Part shown: positions 9,174 through 17,541 of the stretch, piece by piece
Position numbering within the stretch: the stretch's first letter is position 1
How the letters are laid out: each line of letters opens with the position of its first letter
Assembly: GCF_003461625.1 (NCBI RefSeq)
Contig: NZ_QTXL01000004.1
Span: 124,313-188,312 of the forward strand
Direction: 5' to 3'
Source of the DNA: Clostridium sp. AF15-31
Lineage (GTDB): Bacteria; Bacillota; Clostridia; Lachnospirales; Lachnospiraceae
DNA: 64,000 bases
The notes under the pieces: generated by a model
The model's input: only the letters and a program-made list of their open reading frames with translations
Told to the model about the DNA's origin: nothing
Database searches by the model: none
Translations under genes and position numbers: made by a program

Positions 9174-10199
9174 ATGGCTGAATATACAGCTTCAAAGACC
9201 AGATATACAGAGACAGAAGGAACGGATTTTTACCGTCATTGCGGTAAAAGTGGTCTGATGCTTCCTCCAATCGCACTGGGACTCTGGCATAATTTTGGTA
9301 GTGTAGATAATTATGAAAATATGAAACAGATGTGTTTTACCGCATTCGATCACGGAATCACACATTTTGATCTGGCAAATAATTACGGACCGGTATATGG
9401 AAGTGCAGAGGAAAACTTCGGCAGAATCCTTCGGGAAGAAATGAGTGCTTACAGAGACGAGATGGTGATCAGTACAAAAGCAGGATATGATATGTGGGAA
9501 GGTCCTTATGGCAACTGGGGCAGCCGCAAATACCTGATCGCGAGTCTGGATCAGAGCTTAAAGAGAATGGGACTTCCATATGTAGATATCTTCTATCATC
9601 ATCGCATGGATCCGAACACACCGTTAGAAGAGACGATGGAAGCACTTGCACAGATTGTAAGAAGTGGTAAGGCTTTATACGTAGGTCTGTCGAATTATGA
9701 CGGCCCGACGATGGCGAAAGCAGAGCGGATTCTGGATGAACTGCATTGTCCGTTTATCATCAATCAGAATTGTTACAGTATTCTGGATCGGACAGTTGAG
9801 AAGAACGGACTACTGAAGCAGACATATGCATCCGGAAGAGGACTGATCTGCTTTTCTCCACTGGCACAGGGTATGTTAACCGATAAATATCTGCAGAATA
9901 TTCCAAAGGACAGCCGGGTGGCAAGAGACGGACGGTTCCTTCATGAGGATCAGGTCGTATCGATGCGTCCGCTTCTGACAGAGTTAAATGATATTGCAGC
10001 AGGCTATAATATGAGCTTGTCAGAGCTTGCGATTGCATGGCTGCTGAATAAACCGGAGGTTACAACCGTTTTGATCGGTGCATCGAAGCCGGAACAGATA
10101 CTCAGTAATCTGAAGGCTGCTGAGAAGCAGAGAACAACCGAGATGGAAGCAGAGGAACTGGCACTGATCGAAAAGGCGGTCAACCTTTATCACGCATAG
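9174..10199 (+). CDS. aldo/keto reductase (YghZ/GPR-type)
   Basis: 341 residues; an NADPH-dependent carbonyl reductase fold. The N-terminal YRHCGKSGLMLPPIALGLWHNFG and the segment HFDLANNYGPVYGSAEENFG match the YghZ (L-glyceraldehyde-3-phosphate reductase) branch. The catalytic set is Asp (FDLANNY), Tyr (NNYG), Lys (ISTKAGYDMW) and His (FYHHRMD). The C-terminal cofactor region VLIGASKPEQI is intact. The physiological substrate cannot be read from sequence; methylglyoxal or glyceraldehyde-3-phosphate detoxification is the usual suggestion. AAAGGGG lies upstream of the ATG. It follows the galE terminator. Confidence 0.93.
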   Translation: MAEYTASKTRYTETEGTDFYRHCGKSGLMLPPIALGLWHNFGSVDNYENMKQMCFTAFDHGITHFDLANNYGPVYGSAEENFGRILREEMSAYRDEMVISTKAGYDMWEGPYGNWGSRKYLIASLDQSLKRMGLPYVDIFYHHRMDPNTPLEETMEALAQIVRSGKALYVGLSNYDGPTMAKAERILDELHCPFIINQNCYSILDRTVEKNGLLKQTYASGRGLICFSPLAQGMLTDKYLQNIPKDSRVARDGRFLHEDQVVSMRPLLTELNDIAAGYNMSLSELAIAWLLNKPEVTTVLIGASKPEQILSNLKAAEKQRTTEMEAEELALIEKAVNLYHA

Positions 10200-10213
10200 A
10201 TGATAAGTGTTAT

Positions 10214-10241
10214 TTGACTTCACTTCAAAAAAGAATATAAT
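10214..10241 (+). promoter_or_regulatory. sigma-A promoter of the first MATE gene
   Basis: TTGACT (10214-10219), 16 bases, TATAAT (10236-10241), followed by a 106-base untranslated leader. Confidence 0.65.
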
Positions 10242-10347
10242 ATAAAAGACAGTTCTGAAAAGTATTTTCTGACAGAGAATGCTTTTGAAAGTATTGACGG
10301 AACAGAACGGATCATATTGTATGTTATTTTGAAAGAGGAAGACGGTA

Positions 10348-11712
10348 TTGCAGGCACATCAGACAGATTTCTCAAGTGGAAATGTATATAGAAATATTAT
10401 AGAAGTAGCTGTACCAATGATTCTGGCACAGCTACTTAATCTTTTATATAACGTGGTTGACAGGATCTACATCGGACGGATCCCGGAAGTCGGTACAACT
10501 GCACTGACAGGGGTAGGTCTGTGCTTTCCGATCATTTCACTGATCACCGCCTTTACCTATCTGTATGGAAATGGAGGTGCACCGCTTTGTTCCATGGAAC
10601 GCGGTAAGGGTAATGATGAAGAAGCAGAGCATCTGATGGGAAATGCTTTTACTTTATTGATCGGAACAGGAATTGTATTGACGATTATCGGGCTGATCTT
10701 TTATAAGCCGATTCTTTATCTGTTTGGCGCAAGTGATGATACATTCCCATATGCAGGCTCCTATATTCGGATCTATCTGCTGGGAACGGTATTTGTCATG
10801 GTATCGGTAGGAATGAATCCGTTTATCAACAGCCAGGGATTTGGAAATACCGGAATGATATCGGTTCTGATCGGAGCAGTTTTAAATATAATACTGGATC
10901 CTATGTTTATCTTTGTTTTAAATCTGGGAGTAAGAGGAGCGGCTATTGCGACGATTATTTCCCAGTTTTGCTCGGCAGTATGGGTACTTGTATTCCTGAC
11001 CGGAAAACGGGCAGTGCTTCATTTGAAATGGAGCTGTATGCGGTTGCAGTGGAAGCGGGTTTTGCGGATCATCAGTCTGGGAGTGTCCAGCTTTATCATG
11101 GCATTTACAAACAGTCTGGTACAGGTTGTATGTAACGCGACACTTCAGGTCTATGGCGGGGATATCTATGTGGGCGTTATGACCGTGTTGAATTCCGTGC
11201 GGGATATCTGTACACTTCCGGTTATGGGTATTACAAATGGTGCATCTCCGGTCATGAGTTTTAATTATGGAGAAGGGGCATATGAGAAGGTACGGAAAGC
11301 CATCCGTTTCCTGACTATATTATGCGTAACCTATACTTTTGCGGCATGGGGCACTCTCAGATTGTTCCCGGAGCCGTTTATCCGTATATTTAATCATTCA
11401 CCGGAACTGATCGCAAAAGGGGTTCCGGCATTACATATATATTTCTTCGGATTTTGTTTTATGGCATTGCAGTTTACCGGACAGAGTGTGTTCCTTGCGC
11501 TTGGAAAGGCGAAAAAGGCTACCTTCTTTTCTCTGCTTCGGAAGGCATTTATCGTAGTGCCACTTACCATTCTGCTTCCGAAAATCGGAAATCTTGGAGT
11601 GGATGGTGTATTCTGGGCAGAGCCAATCTCGAATCTGATCGGCGGATGTGCCAGCTTCTTTACAATGTGTGCCACGGTGTTGCCTGAATTAAAGCATGAA
11701 AAAGCTCGATGA
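10348..11712 (+). CDS. MATE family efflux transporter
   Basis: 454 residues with twelve predicted membrane spans. The first half contains the DinF/NorM-like VPMILAQLLNLLYNVVDRIYIGRIP and the second half repeats the pattern (PVMGITNGASPVMSFNYG). Such proteins export cationic drugs or metabolites using Na+ or H+ gradients; the substrate is unknown. The start is TTG at 10348, chosen because GAGGAA ends 7 bases upstream and no ATG fits the family N-terminus. It converges with a second, homologous MATE gene on the minus strand with only 35 bases between stops and no clear terminator there. Confidence 0.92.
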   Translation: MQAHQTDFSSGNVYRNIIEVAVPMILAQLLNLLYNVVDRIYIGRIPEVGTTALTGVGLCFPIISLITAFTYLYGNGGAPLCSMERGKGNDEEAEHLMGNAFTLLIGTGIVLTIIGLIFYKPILYLFGASDDTFPYAGSYIRIYLLGTVFVMVSVGMNPFINSQGFGNTGMISVLIGAVLNIILDPMFIFVLNLGVRGAAIATIISQFCSAVWVLVFLTGKRAVLHLKWSCMRLQWKRVLRIISLGVSSFIMAFTNSLVQVVCNATLQVYGGDIYVGVMTVLNSVRDICTLPVMGITNGASPVMSFNYGEGAYEKVRKAIRFLTILCVTYTFAAWGTLRLFPEPFIRIFNHSPELIAKGVPALHIYFFGFCFMALQFTGQSVFLALGKAKKATFFSLLRKAFIVVPLTILLPKIGNLGVDGVFWAEPISNLIGGCASFFTMCATVLPELKHEKAR

Positions 11713-11747
11713 AAAATATAAACGACCGGATAGGATTATTAATTAAT

Positions 11748-13244
11748 TTATTCAATCTCCCGTAGTGCCTTTCTGAACTGGAAGAAGAACAGGATGGCGG
11801 TGAAGGTTACGGCGATCAGGTCTGCGATCGGTTCTGCCATGTAGACAGCCATTGTCTTATCTGAGGTGTAGATATGCGGCATAATGAAGATCAGTGGGAT
11901 CAGCAGGACAAATTTACGCATGATCGCAACGATGATGGATGCCGGAGCGTTACCGAGGGCATTGAATGTCATCTGACAGGAGATCTGGACTCCAAATAAG
12001 AACATAACCGCGAGGTAGTATCTAAGTGCAACTTTAGTAAACTCGATCAGAGCAGTATCCGGGGTAAAGATGGATGCAAAAACCTGAGGGAAACACATAA
12101 TGCAAAGCCATAATAAAACAGAATATGTCAGGCTGACCTTCAGCAGAAGTTTGAATGCATCCTTTACTCTGGATGCATTTTTTGCACCATAGTTATAACT
12201 GATGATCGGCTGAGCACCCTGGCCAAGTCCCTGAAGTGGGAGCATGGCGAACTGCATGACGCTGGTAAGGATCGTCATAGCACCGACGGCCATATCTCCG
12301 CCATATTTCAGAAGGGAGGAGTTGAAGCACACGGATATGATACTTTCACTTCCCTGCATGATAAAGACGGCAGAACCGAGTGCCAGACATGGCAGGGTAT
12401 AGGAGGCCTGCAAACCGAGGTTTTTCACACGGATGCGGAGAGTTGTCCGCTTGCCGAAGAGGAAGCTTAAGACCCAGATGCAGGAACAACCCTGAGAAAT
12501 GATTGTTGCAAGGGCCGCGCCTTTTACCCCCATATGAAGCGCAAAGATAAAGATCGGGTCTAAGATAATATTCGCGATCGCACCGATCAGTACGGACAAC
12601 ATACCTTCTTTGGCGAAGCCCTGTGCAGTGATAAATGCATTCATACCCAGAGTGAGCTGTACAAAGATTGTGCCGATTGCGTATATATTCATATATGAGG
12701 TTGCATAGTTAATGGTATTCTTACTTGCACCGAATGCCAGAAGCAGGTCGCGATTCCAGATCAGAAGAACAGCAGTCAGTATAACGGATAAGATGATCTG
12801 CATGGTAAAACAGTTACCGAGGATTTTCTCGGCATCGTCTTTTTTATTTTTGCCCATATAGATGGTAGCCCGTGGAGCACCGCCATTTCCGACCAGAGCC
12901 GCGAAAGCGGAGATGATCATGATAAGGGGCATACAGACACCGACACCGGTAAGTGCCAGTGAACCGTTTTGTGGAATATGACCGATGTAAATACGATCAA
13001 CGATGTTATACAGCATATTGATCATCTGTGCGGCGACTGTAGGAAGTGCGAGCTTTGCCAGTAATTTACCGATCGGTTCTTTTGCCAGAAATTCCCGGTT
13101 GGATGAGCCTGTGTTGTGGGCAACCTGGTTCGGTTGATTATTCTTGATGTTTTTCGATATGGATTCTCCGCCGGTTGGTGGTGAAGCTTTTGATGTGTTG
13201 TTTGAAGAATCGGTCATGCTGTAGGCTTGTGTTTGTTTCTTCAT
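11748..13244 (-). CDS. MATE family efflux transporter (MarR-linked)
   Basis: 498 residues. An N-terminal cytoplasmic extension of about 45 residues rich in Ser, Asn and Gln precedes the twelve-span MATE core (LALPTVAAQMINMLYNIVDRIYIGHIP; LQGLGQGAQPIISYNYGAKN). It is downstream of a MarR gene on the same strand with a gap of about 120 bases, so it is probably the regulated target. It is paralogous to the convergent MATE gene at 10348. The long N-terminus might mean that translation starts further in (for example just before FLAKEPIGKLLAKLALPT), but no better start with a ribosome binding site was seen. Confidence 0.92.
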   Translation of the reverse strand: MKKQTQAYSMTDSSNNTSKASPPTGGESISKNIKNNQPNQVAHNTGSSNREFLAKEPIGKLLAKLALPTVAAQMINMLYNIVDRIYIGHIPQNGSLALTGVGVCMPLIMIISAFAALVGNGGAPRATIYMGKNKKDDAEKILGNCFTMQIILSVILTAVLLIWNRDLLLAFGASKNTINYATSYMNIYAIGTIFVQLTLGMNAFITAQGFAKEGMLSVLIGAIANIILDPIFIFALHMGVKGAALATIISQGCSCIWVLSFLFGKRTTLRIRVKNLGLQASYTLPCLALGSAVFIMQGSESIISVCFNSSLLKYGGDMAVGAMTILTSVMQFAMLPLQGLGQGAQPIISYNYGAKNASRVKDAFKLLLKVSLTYSVLLWLCIMCFPQVFASIFTPDTALIEFTKVALRYYLAVMFLFGVQISCQMTFNALGNAPASIIVAIMRKFVLLIPLIFIMPHIYTSDKTMAVYMAEPIADLIAVTFTAILFFFQFRKALREIE

Positions 13245-13366
13245 GTATATTCCTCGTTCCTTTGATTGATATTTTATATTGTATAAAAGTTAATTGCGAT
13301 ATGAGCTTGCCTGAATATAGTATTGTCCGAACTGCCCGGTATTCAGGCAGCAGTGTTGTGATCATA

Positions 13367-13807
13367 TTATTTTAAATGCGATAACACATTGTCATACAAA
13401 CGCTTGTTATAGGATGCAAAATTCTTCTTTTCGTCATCTGAAAAACCTTCAAAGATGCAGGAGATCAGTTCGTCCTGCTTTTTCTCGATTGCATGTACAA
13501 CAGGAATTGATCTATCGGAGAGCTTCAGATGAATGATCCGTTTATCATTTGTATCCGGATGTCTGGTCAGATAGCCTTTGTCGGCGAGAGAATCAATGGC
13601 TGTGGATACATTTCCACGCTGTAGCATACGAAACTCTACGATATCTCTGGCAGTATCATGTACCGGATTATTGTGTAAAAAAGTAATGATGATAACTTCA
13701 ATCCGTGAAAGCTTATAGTCTATCCGGATGCTCTCAAGATATTTTTCCTGAAGCTTCATCAGGCTTTTTGTCATATCAAAAATATTGGATGGTGATTGTA
13801 GGATCAT
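13367..13807 (-). CDS. MarR family transcriptional regulator
   Basis: 146 residues with a winged-helix core: helix-turn-helix around ARDIVEFRMLQRGNVSTAIDSLADKGYLTRHPDTNDKR, the last part being the typical wing (DxxDKR). Such dimers usually repress neighbouring exporters and release DNA on ligand binding. It heads the minus-strand unit MarR-MATE. A palindrome, AGTTCT-TTTT-AGAACT (13831-13846), lies next to its -10 box and is a plausible autoregulatory operator. Confidence 0.9.
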   Translation of the reverse strand: MILQSPSNIFDMTKSLMKLQEKYLESIRIDYKLSRIEVIIITFLHNNPVHDTARDIVEFRMLQRGNVSTAIDSLADKGYLTRHPDTNDKRIIHLKLSDRSIPVVHAIEKKQDELISCIFEGFSDDEKKNFASYNKRLYDNVLSHLK

Positions 13808-13830
13808 ATATATTCCTCATTTCTTAATTA

Positions 13831-13874
13831 AGTTCTTTTTAGAACTATTATAGCTTTAAAATAAAAAGAGTCAA
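13831..13874 (-). promoter_or_regulatory. promoter and probable MarR operator of the MarR-MATE unit
   Basis: Read on the minus strand: TTGACT (13874-13869), 16 bases, TATAAT (13852-13847), then the dyad AGTTCT-N4-AGAACT (13846-13831) directly after the -10 box. Confidence 0.65.
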
Positions 13875-13955
13875 GCTGTTTATACAATTTTTATAGAAAG
13901 AGAAAAACACAGTCTGGGTGTTATCTGAAACAGAAAACTAGAGATAAAAATATTA

Positions 13956-13983
13956 TTGACAGGAAAGAAATAATAGATATACT
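13956..13983 (+). promoter_or_regulatory. sigma-A promoter of the GHKL protein gene
   Basis: TTGACA (13956-13961), 16 bases, TATACT (13978-13983). Confidence 0.6.
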
Positions 13984-14056
13984 AAAATTTATAGTGTTTT
14001 TTGGAGAATTCAGATAATAGAATATATGAAAAAATATGTTTGACCAGAGGATAAAT

Positions 14057-14788
14057 ATGCCACAGATGAACGAGAAAAACTGGATGATCATAGTAGCAGT
14101 AGTTATTGTGCTTATAGGATCACTGATCTACAATATCATTTCAGCAAGAAATCTGAAGAAAAAAAGACAACAGTTTGTAGAAAGTATCCAATCTTCATAT
14201 ACGCATATGAAGAGTATAGAAGACACCAGCAAAAAGATATATGAGATTTCAAACGAGATCAATGAAATGATCCGGGAGCAGAAAGACACCGAAGAGTACA
14301 TAGAAAAAAAGAAGAAGGAGATTGAGGAGATCAGGCAGATGATTGTGACAAATGACACAATCCTTGACTGTGCAATCTCAGATAAGCGGGATCTTGCAAG
14401 GAAGAGGCAGATTGCATTTACTTATAATATTCCAACCGGGTTACCGGAGATTCGTATGGAGGATGTCGATAAGATTCGTCTGTTTGCCAATCTGTTAGAC
14501 AATGCGATCGAAGCAGCCGAGTGTGTGCCGGTGCAGGATGCAAATGGGGAAAATAAAAGATTCATACATGTATCGATATTGAATCGTGGGAGTAACTTCT
14601 TTATCACTGTTAAAAATTCCAAAAGAACGGAGATTGCCGTTATGGAGAATCAGTTCCATACAACGAAGCCGGATGCAGAAAACCACGGCAGAGGTGTTCG
14701 TATTATCAGGCAGATTGTTGCCAGGTACGATGGAACGGTCGAGTTCACGGACAAGGGTGATGCCTTTGAAGTAGCGATCATGTTGTAA
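14057..14788 (+). CDS. GHKL-domain ATPase lacking a phospho-acceptor histidine
   Basis: About 243 residues. One N-terminal membrane span (IIVAVVIVLIGSLIYNII) is followed by a charged coiled coil (about 40-100) and a GHKL ATP-binding domain of the AgrC type with an intact N-box (NLLDNAIEAAE) and G-box (HGRGVRIIRQI). The region just before the ATPase (ILDCAISDKRDLARKRQI) matches the end of an AgrC-type dimerisation domain, but the preceding H-box (normally KHD-N-H) is absent. It therefore has catalytic parts without a phospho-acceptor. The ATG at 14057 is preferred over one at 14036 because AGAGGA precedes it. It converges with the LytTR regulator gene. Confidence 0.8.
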   Translation: MPQMNEKNWMIIVAVVIVLIGSLIYNIISARNLKKKRQQFVESIQSSYTHMKSIEDTSKKIYEISNEINEMIREQKDTEEYIEKKKKEIEEIRQMIVTNDTILDCAISDKRDLARKRQIAFTYNIPTGLPEIRMEDVDKIRLFANLLDNAIEAAECVPVQDANGENKRFIHVSILNRGSNFFITVKNSKRTEIAVMENQFHTTKPDAENHGRGVRIIRQIVARYDGTVEFTDKGDAFEVAIML

Positions 14789-14826
14789 AAGGCATACAGA
14801 ACAGCCATGGTTTGTGTGTTTGTAAT

Positions 14827-15555
14827 TTACAACATAGCATGTTCGGAGATATATTTGAGGTAGTCGGCTTTGAATGGTTTGGCATAGCGTCTGCCAACAG
14901 GCAGTTTGATGCTGCCGGTCAGCTCGGTTTCCTGTGAGGATAAATTTTTTACATATCCAAGATTGACCATGAAAGAACTATGGCATTGCGAGAAATAGGA
15001 CGGCAGTCGTTCGCTTACAGCCTGAAGGGATTCGTACACTTTATAGGCTTCCCCATCGTCAGTATAAATAATAATCTCGCGGCTGAGCCGTTCAATATGA
15101 GTGATCGTTCCGCATGAAAGGGTGTACCGTTTTCGGTTGGAGATAACGTCCAGAAAGCGTGCTTTTCGTTCAATTACAAGCTGAATCGCTTTATCCAGTG
15201 CCTTAGGCAGATATTGTTGTATGGAATCCTTTGTAACATAATATATGTGACGGACTTCGTAAGATTCAGATATATAGTCGGTATGGCTGGTGAGGAAGAT
15301 AACTGCACACTGTGGGCAGCATTGATTAAGCTCGGAAGCAAAATCGATACCGTTGAAGTCCCCCATTTCGATATCTAAGATTGCAATATCATAATTAATC
15401 GTATCGGTCTCAAGCAATTTTTTTAATTTCTCTGGCTCGTAGGAGTCGATTCTGAAAGTGAAGGATTCAGAAGCATCCAAACAGGAATGTGCAAAACTGG
15501 TTGTTTCTTTTAATTGTAGATCTGAATCATCACATATTAGAAGTTTGAGTTTCAT
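14827..15555 (-). CDS. LytTR family response regulator (AgrA-like)
   Basis: 242 residues. The receiver domain has the acidic pair DD at 9-10 and the phospho-accepting Asp at 61 (AILDIEMGDFNG). The C-terminal LytTR DNA-binding domain (about 140-240) includes ITHIERLSREIIIYTDDGE and FSQCHSSFMVNLGYVKNL. Members bind paired 9-bp direct repeats and act as activators in quorum-sensing circuits. It is divergent from the AgrC-like gene at 15712 and convergent with the GHKL gene at 14057, so both are candidate partners. A candidate target repeat lies at 17092-17121. Confidence 0.92.
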   Translation of the reverse strand: MKLKLLICDDSDLQLKETTSFAHSCLDASESFTFRIDSYEPEKLKKLLETDTINYDIAILDIEMGDFNGIDFASELNQCCPQCAVIFLTSHTDYISESYEVRHIYYVTKDSIQQYLPKALDKAIQLVIERKARFLDVISNRKRYTLSCGTITHIERLSREIIIYTDDGEAYKVYESLQAVSERLPSYFSQCHSSFMVNLGYVKNLSSQETELTGSIKLPVGRRYAKPFKADYLKYISEHAML

Positions 15556-15711
15556 ATATTATGGTATCCCCCCTGTAATTGGTAATTTCAATGTAGAAAA
15601 CATTTTGCTTAACTGGTAATATTATAATAAAAAGGTTGCCATAAAACAAGAAAAATGTCAAAATATATATACGCATATTGATGACGGTATAAAGAAAGAG
15701 AGAAGATAGAA

Positions 15712-17055
15712 ATGAACATATGGACATTCCTGCAGGTGCTCGGAGCAGCCCTGATCACGGCATTACAATTTAATATTTATCTGGGTGCTTATATGGGAAT
15801 GGATCGTGGAAGAAGAGACCGGATCTATCTGGGCTTGAATATTTTAAATATGTTTTTCCTCCGCGTTTTAATAAATACAAGTATACAGCTAGATGCACCT
15901 GCATGGCTTCGTGCCATCATTTATATTTTTGGATTTGTGATGATGCTTGTAGGCGTTGTATTATACCGTAAAGAGTGCATGGTTATAAATTTGGTATCAT
16001 TTATGGTGGGTATTATGACATTTGATCTTGTTACGGTGACGATGTCAGCAGTGATCGAGGAACTGTTTGGATATGCATATAATGATACACCGGTATTATA
16101 CAGTGCAAAAGCATTGCTTGTCTGGCTTGGAGTAGAAGCCTTGCGTGAGGGCATAGGAACGATCATTGAAGTCTGGTTTATGCGGAAATATATGCCATAC
16201 AGGAAGTTCCGGAGACAATCATTTGTCAGAAGCATGGTGTGGATTCTGGCTGTTGGAACCGGATATATGATGTTGGTTGTGTATTTTGTGACTATGGTAA
16301 AAGAGGTTAATCTGATGTCACAGTTTATAGCACTGGGAATCTGGGCATCTGCTTTTATAGCTACTTATCATCTGTATACGATCGTATATAATAGCTATCA
16401 AAGAAAAATGATACGTTTTCTGGAAGCAAAGATGAAGCAGCAGAAAGAGGATTATGAGAAGCTTCTGGCGGATTACAACAGGCTGCGGGATATCAAGCAT
16501 GATCTGTATAATTATGTGCATATACTTGATCTGGCAGGAGATGTCCGGAAGGAACAGGAGCAGATCAGACAGTTACAGGAAGATCTGAAACCGGGAAAAC
16601 AGAAGGAGTATATAAAATACACAAATCTTTCAATCCTGAATCTGGTATTAAATAATGTTACATCTGCCTGTGAGGGTGCAGGTATTCATCCGGAAGTTGC
16701 AGCAGAAGAAATTCAGATTGATACAAATGTAGAACTGGACATGGGATATCTGATCGAGCGGATGGTACATAATGTTATTTTGTTGAATGAAGATCAGGGA
16801 GAGAATAAGCAGGATTCCGTATCAGAGTCATTGTCCCGGACACTCCGGATTCAGATCGCACCATCGGAATCCTCAGATGGAAATATTCAGGTTGTGCTTA
16901 AGGGTATCGGACTTCGTATGAAGGGCATTGAGATGAATTCAGACAACAGAAAGGAGATACGGAATAATAAGCAGATCATCCAGTTTATTATGGAGCGGCA
17001 TGAGGGATTCCAGTGGAATAACAGGAAAGAATCTCATCTGTATCTGACTGCATAA
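15712..17055 (+). CDS. AgrC-like membrane sensor with degenerate ATPase domain
   Basis: 447 residues. Six or seven membrane spans occupy about 1-225. A linker helix and an AgrC-type H-box follow, with His263 in DIKHDLYNYVH. The C-terminal region aligns in position with a GHKL ATPase but lacks its motifs: where NxxDNAIEA is expected it reads ERMVHNVILLNED, and no glycine-rich G-box is present (RMKGIEMNSDN instead). It should therefore be unable to bind ATP normally, although it can still present a phospho-acceptor. The divergent LytTR gene and the nearby GHKL gene with an intact ATPase suggest the three work together. Confidence 0.82.
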   Translation: MNIWTFLQVLGAALITALQFNIYLGAYMGMDRGRRDRIYLGLNILNMFFLRVLINTSIQLDAPAWLRAIIYIFGFVMMLVGVVLYRKECMVINLVSFMVGIMTFDLVTVTMSAVIEELFGYAYNDTPVLYSAKALLVWLGVEALREGIGTIIEVWFMRKYMPYRKFRRQSFVRSMVWILAVGTGYMMLVVYFVTMVKEVNLMSQFIALGIWASAFIATYHLYTIVYNSYQRKMIRFLEAKMKQQKEDYEKLLADYNRLRDIKHDLYNYVHILDLAGDVRKEQEQIRQLQEDLKPGKQKEYIKYTNLSILNLVLNNVTSACEGAGIHPEVAAEEIQIDTNVELDMGYLIERMVHNVILLNEDQGENKQDSVSESLSRTLRIQIAPSESSDGNIQVVLKGIGLRMKGIEMNSDNRKEIRNNKQIIQFIMERHEGFQWNNRKESHLYLTA

Positions 17056-17091
17056 GCAGAGAACCGTATCCGGAATTTGTAGAAATATGTC

Positions 17092-17156
17092 GATTACGAC
17101 GGAAACATTGCAGATTACGACAGGTTTATTGTATCTGATAAATGTTTTGATATAAT
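17092..17156 (+). promoter_or_regulatory. LytTR-type direct repeat and activated promoter
   Basis: Two perfect 9-base repeats, GATTACGAC (17092-17100 and 17113-17121), are separated by exactly 12 bases, the spacing of LytTR-family binding sites. TATAAT follows at 17151-17156. The matching -35 position is poor (ATTGTA), as expected for a promoter needing an activator, and lies 6 bases after the second repeat. Confidence 0.6.
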
Positions 17157-17162
17157 AACTTC

Positions 17163-17397
17163 ATAGATATATTGAAAACCGATATATTATTGAGTGGGAA
17201 AGTTCATAATATATGCATTTATGTCAGAGAGGACATATATTTTTCAGCCCAATCAGCTCTCCTTGCTGCAAGATTGTGGAAACTCAGAATGAGTGCAGTA
17301 GATTATGGTTGCAAAATATGAAAAGCATACATTGGAACGGATGAAGGAAGATCTGATAGTTGTACCGAGAAACGCAGGTATCAGGTCTTCTTTTTTT
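17163..17397 (+). ncRNA. candidate short regulatory transcript under LytTR control
   Basis: Between the promoter above and the terminator at 17350-17397 there is room for a transcript of about 235 bases. I see no gene with a ribosome binding site in it. Small unsupported ORFs exist (for example a 23-codon frame from 17221, MSERTYIFQPNQ..., and a frame from 17305 that runs through the terminator). It could be a regulatory RNA in the style of RNAIII, or encode a small peptide. This rests on promoter and terminator signals only. Confidence 0.35.
17350..17397 (+). terminator. intrinsic terminator of the short orphan transcript
   Basis: GATCTGATA (17350-17358) pairs with TATCAGGTC (17379-17387), allowing one G-T pair, followed by seven Ts (17391-17397). 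Confidence 0.75.
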
Positions 17398-17541
17398 AGC
17401 CTTTTACCATGTCTTAACCATAAAACGTGCTACAATATATGTTGTTACAGTTTAGAATATGAATATATAATAATGATTGTCAGAATTGGTTGAAATGGAT
17501 ACGATTGTTATAACAGATTACAAAAAGATACAGCGGAGAAA

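Noticed and set aside
10348-13244. Tandem duplication of MATE genes
   Set aside because: The two proteins are clearly homologous but too diverged, and in opposite orientation, to be a recent duplication.
17305-17493. 62-codon ORF downstream of the LytTR repeat
   Set aside because: It has no ribosome binding site and runs through a strong terminator.
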